A DNA stretch of 7,003 nt, from positions 1 to 7,003 of the forward strand of contig CANIYB010000130.1 in the NCBI GenBank assembly GCA_947471105.1, in the 5' to 3' direction. The notes under the pieces are model-generated. The model saw nothing but the letters and a program-made list of their open reading frames with translations. It was not told the origin of the DNA and made no database searches. This document shows positions 5,302 to 7,003 of this stretch, piece after piece (within the stretch, counting starts at the first letter, position 1; every line of letters begins with the position of its first letter). Both the position numbers and the translations under genes were made by a program. This DNA is from Cytophagaceae bacterium. GTDB lineage: Bacteria > Bacteroidota > Bacteroidia > Cytophagales > Spirosomataceae.

Positions 5302-6285
5302 TTAAGATTTATATAAAACTTGTTTTACTGCTTTAATCGTTCTTTCTACACTTGGCAAAATTTCCTCGATTAATGTAGGCGCATAAGGCAAAGGCAAGTC
5401 ACGTGAATTCACACGAATCACAGGAGCATCTAAGAAATCAAAAGCCCATCGTTGTAAATGATAAGCAATTTCAGAAGAAATAGCTGCTAAAGGATTTGCT
5501 TCTTCCACAACTACACATCGATTGGTTTTTTTAACCGATTCTACTACGGTTAAGTAATCTATAGGGCGGACACTGCGCAAATCAATTACCTCAACGGAAA
5601 TACCTTGCTTCTCCAACTCCTCTACCGCAGGCATCACCACACGAGACAACATTTTACCGAAAGTCACTAGAGTAACGTCTTTACCCGCTTTCACAATATT
5701 AGCTTTTCCGATTGGAATCAAATATTCTCCATCGGGTACTAATCCTTTATCTCCATACATAACTTCCGATTCCATAAAAATGACCGGGTCATTATCACGA
5801 ATAGAAGCTTTCAACAAACCTTTTGCATCTGCTGGATTGGATGGAACAACCACTTTCAAACCAGGTGTATTGGCAAACCAATTTTCAAAATTAGATGAAT
5901 GTTGGGATGACAATTGGCCCGCATTTCCCGTCGGCCCTCTAAAAACGATCGGGCAAGAATATTGTCCACCTGACATGGACATTATTTTTGAAGCCGAATT
6001 AATGACTTGATCTATGGCAACCAGTGAAAAATTGAATGTCATGAATTCTACGATGGGTCTTAATCCATTCGCAGCAGCACCTACTGAAATTCCTCCAAAT
6101 CCCAATTCGGCAATTGGCGTGTCAATCACACGATCCGGACCAAACTCATCCAACATCCCTTGGGAAACTTTATAGGCCCCATTATATTCAGCCACCTCTT
6201 CTCCTATAAGGAAAACACTTGAATCAGTTCGCATTTCTTCTTGCATGGCTTCACGCAAGGCTTCTCTAAATTGAATTTCTCTCAT
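5302..6285 (-). CDS. pdhB: Pyruvate dehydrogenase E1 component, beta subunit
   Basis: This 327-residue subunit has the usual length for E1-beta of the alpha2beta2 type. With E1-alpha it decarboxylates pyruvate using thiamine diphosphate and passes the acetyl group to lipoyl-E2, feeding acetyl-CoA to the TCA cycle in the cytoplasm. It opens with MREIQFREALREAMQEEM, then FLIGEEVAEYNGAYKVSQGM; the glutamate that activates ThDP is Glu60 (TPIAELGFGG), and the active-site histidine is His129 (GQLSSQHSS). The transketolase C-terminal domain (about 195-320) contains VTLVTFGKM, EVIDLRSVRPID and VVVEEANP. VMYGDKG and the general style favour pyruvate over branched-chain 2-oxoacid dehydrogenase, though the latter cannot be fully excluded without the alpha subunit. 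No pdhA or E2 gene adjoins it: the gene stands alone, convergent with degP and divergent from aroB. Confidence 0.93.
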   Translation of the reverse strand: MREIQFREALREAMQEEMRTDSSVFLIGEEVAEYNGAYKVSQGMLDEFGPDRVIDTPIAELGFGGISVGAAANGLRPIVEFMTFNFSLVAIDQVINSASKIMSMSGGQYSCPIVFRGPTGNAGQLSSQHSSNFENWFANTPGLKVVVPSNPADAKGLLKASIRDNDPVIFMESEVMYGDKGLVPDGEYLIPIGKANIVKAGKDVTLVTFGKMLSRVVMPAVEELEKQGISVEVIDLRSVRPIDYLTVVESVKKTNRCVVVEEANPLAAISSEIAYHLQRWAFDFLDAPVIRVNSRDLPLPYAPTLIEEILPSVERTIKAVKQVLYKS

Positions 6286-6298
6286 AATGATAAATTAA

Positions 6299-6343
6299 GT
6301 ATGCAACCTAATCGGGAGCAAAATTAGGCAAGAAAATGCATAC
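6299..6343. repeat. Nested inverted repeats over the pdhB promoter
   Basis: Outer arms GTATGCA (6299-6305) and TGCATAC (6337-6343) enclose inner arms CCTAAT (6307-6312) and ATTAGG (6323-6328). The right inner arm overlaps the -7 box and the right outer arm lies in the promoter spacer; the left arms fall just after the expected start site. The arms are unequally spaced, so a DNA-level binding array is more likely than an RNA hairpin. Confidence 0.5.
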
Positions 6344-6350
6344 AACAAAA
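6319..6350 (-). promoter_or_regulatory. Promoter of pdhB
   Basis: On the minus strand TTTTG (6350-6346) is followed by a 19-nt spacer and TAATTTTG (6326-6319), a full match to TAnnTTTG. Transcription should start near 6313, giving a leader of about 30 nt. Inverted repeats overlap the -7 box and the spacer. Confidence 0.7.
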
Positions 6351-6361
6351 CCAAAATTAGG
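6319..6361. repeat. Direct repeat CAAAATTAGG in the pdhB-aroB spacer
   Basis: CAAAATTAGG occurs at 6319-6328 and at 6352-6361, start to start 33 bp, close to three helical turns. The first copy contains the pdhB -7 box; the second also reads as TAATTTTG on the minus strand but lacks a TTG at the right distance. It could be a duplicated promoter element or a repeated binding site. Confidence 0.55.
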
Positions 6362-6393
6362 TTTCTCATGCTCCCAATTTGATAAATTCTAGG

Positions 6394-6401
6394 TATTTTT
6401 G
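6394..6401 (+). promoter_or_regulatory. Possible -7 box of the aroB promoter
   Basis: TATTTTTG matches TAnnTTTG fully and ends 24 nt before the aroB ATG. No TTG lies at the usual spacing; the nearest, TTTG at 6378-6381, is only 12 nt upstream. The box is therefore plausible but not secure. Confidence 0.4.
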
Positions 6402-6425
6402 ATAATAATTAGAATTTCGACCCAA

Positions 6426-7003
6426 ATGACTGTTAAAATAGCTCCCATTTCTGAATCATTGGCCACTTTTTTTGCCCAAAACGATTATTCGCATATCGCT
6501 ATTTTGGTGGATGAATTTACAAACAAATATTGTTTGCCGATCATCCAAGATTTGTTGCCTTCGAATTTCACTAAAATTCTGATTAAATCAGGGGAGCATC
6601 ATAAGAATTTAACTACTTGTGAGCAAGTTTGGGACCGAATGACAAAGGCCAATATGGACCGACATAGCTTGTTGGTCAATTTAGGTGGCGGTGTCATAGG
6701 TGATTTGGGAGGTTTTTGTGCCTCCACCTACAAAAGAGGAATCGATTTCATTCAAATTCCGACCACATTATTAGCGCAGGTGGACGCGAGTGTAGGGGGT
6801 AAATTAGGCATCGACTTTCACGGACTTAAAAATCATATCGGCGTTTTCCAATTGCCTAAAGCTGTATTCATAGACCCGAAATTCATTGACACCTTATCGA
6901 TCCAACAAAAAAAATCTGGCTTTGCTGAAATTATCAAGCATTGCCTAATTCGCGATGAAAAGGAATGGAGTACAATACGCCAACAAAGTTTCGAGGAATT
7001 GGA
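6426..7003 (+). CDS. aroB: 3-dehydroquinate synthase, 3' end missing
   Basis: The first 192 codons run off the right edge; full AroB is about 340-370 residues. The enzyme turns DAHP into 3-dehydroquinate, the second step of the shikimate pathway to aromatic amino acids, using NAD+ and a divalent metal in the cytoplasm. Visible marks: SGEHHKNL (55-62), the glycine-rich NAD-binding loop NLGGGVIGDLGGFCASTYKRG (85-105), IPTTLLAQVDASVGGK (111-126) with the conserved lysine, GLKNHIGVFQLP (133-144), and GFAEIIKH (165-172) with the metal-ligand Glu168 and Lys171. The two metal-binding histidines lie beyond the window. GGKL replaces the GGKT seen in E. coli, a variant I believe occurs in relatives of this phylum. 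The ATG at 6426 gives a normal short N-terminus. It is divergent from pdhB and shares its spacer. Confidence 0.95.
   Translation, partial: MTVKIAPISESLATFFAQNDYSHIAILVDEFTNKYCLPIIQDLLPSNFTKILIKSGEHHKNLTTCEQVWDRMTKANMDRHSLLVNLGGGVIGDLGGFCASTYKRGIDFIQIPTTLLAQVDASVGGKLGIDFHGLKNHIGVFQLPKAVFIDPKFIDTLSIQQKKSGFAEIIKHCLIRDEKEWSTIRQQSFEEL

Noticed and set aside
5780..6010. Open frame of 76 codons on the plus strand inside pdhB
   Set aside because: Antisense to the ThDP-binding region of E1-beta, with no independent coding evidence.
1..7003. A hidden defence system, mobile element, CRISPR array or tRNA-linked island
   Set aside because: All sizeable frames are explained by seven familiar genes, intergenic gaps are short, and no repeat array, transposase, integrase, tRNA or att-like direct repeats were seen.

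Overview
This window reads as ordinary chromosomal housekeeping DNA from a member of the Bacteroidota, probably the Cytophagales. That placement rests on three things: the protein styles (a LysS with a C-terminal extension, a 64-residue Csp beginning MQTGKVKFFNETKGFGF, and an AroB with GGKLGIDFHGLKNHIGVF), the A+T-rich intergenic DNA, and promoters of the Bacteroidota type (TTG, 19 nt, TAnnTTTG) instead of the E. coli -35/-10 type. Start codons lack strong Shine-Dalgarno sequences, which also fits. The genus cannot be fixed by eye.

Layout, left to right: the 3' part of a GT2 glycosyltransferase gene (+, entering from the left edge); a small PspC-domain membrane protein (-) whose end overlaps the glycosyltransferase gene by 4 bp; a very A+T-rich intergenic stretch with the promoter and about 140-nt leader of a cold-shock protein gene (+); a two-way terminator; lysS (-); a short divergent promoter region with a perfect 15-nt palindrome; a periplasmic DegP/HtrA protease gene (+); a strong two-way terminator; pdhB (-), the beta subunit of pyruvate dehydrogenase E1; a divergent promoter region with nested inverted repeats; and the first 192 codons of aroB (+), running off the right edge.

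The strands alternate gene by gene, so each gene looks like its own transcription unit. Convergent pairs share terminators and divergent pairs share promoter regions, except the glycosyltransferase/pspC pair, where no hairpin is visible. There is no operon logic linking the functions. Three genes (pspC, csp, degP) belong to envelope or temperature stress families, and the other four serve surface glycan synthesis, translation, central carbon metabolism and the shikimate pathway.

I found no mobile element, CRISPR array, tRNA, rRNA, toxin-antitoxin or defence system, and nothing that looks like an undescribed multi-gene system. The points most worth a second look are regulatory: the palindrome beside the lysS promoter, the nested repeats over the pdhB promoter, the csp leader and its A+T-only terminator hairpin, and an AUG-UAG start-stop element 7 nt before the lysS start.
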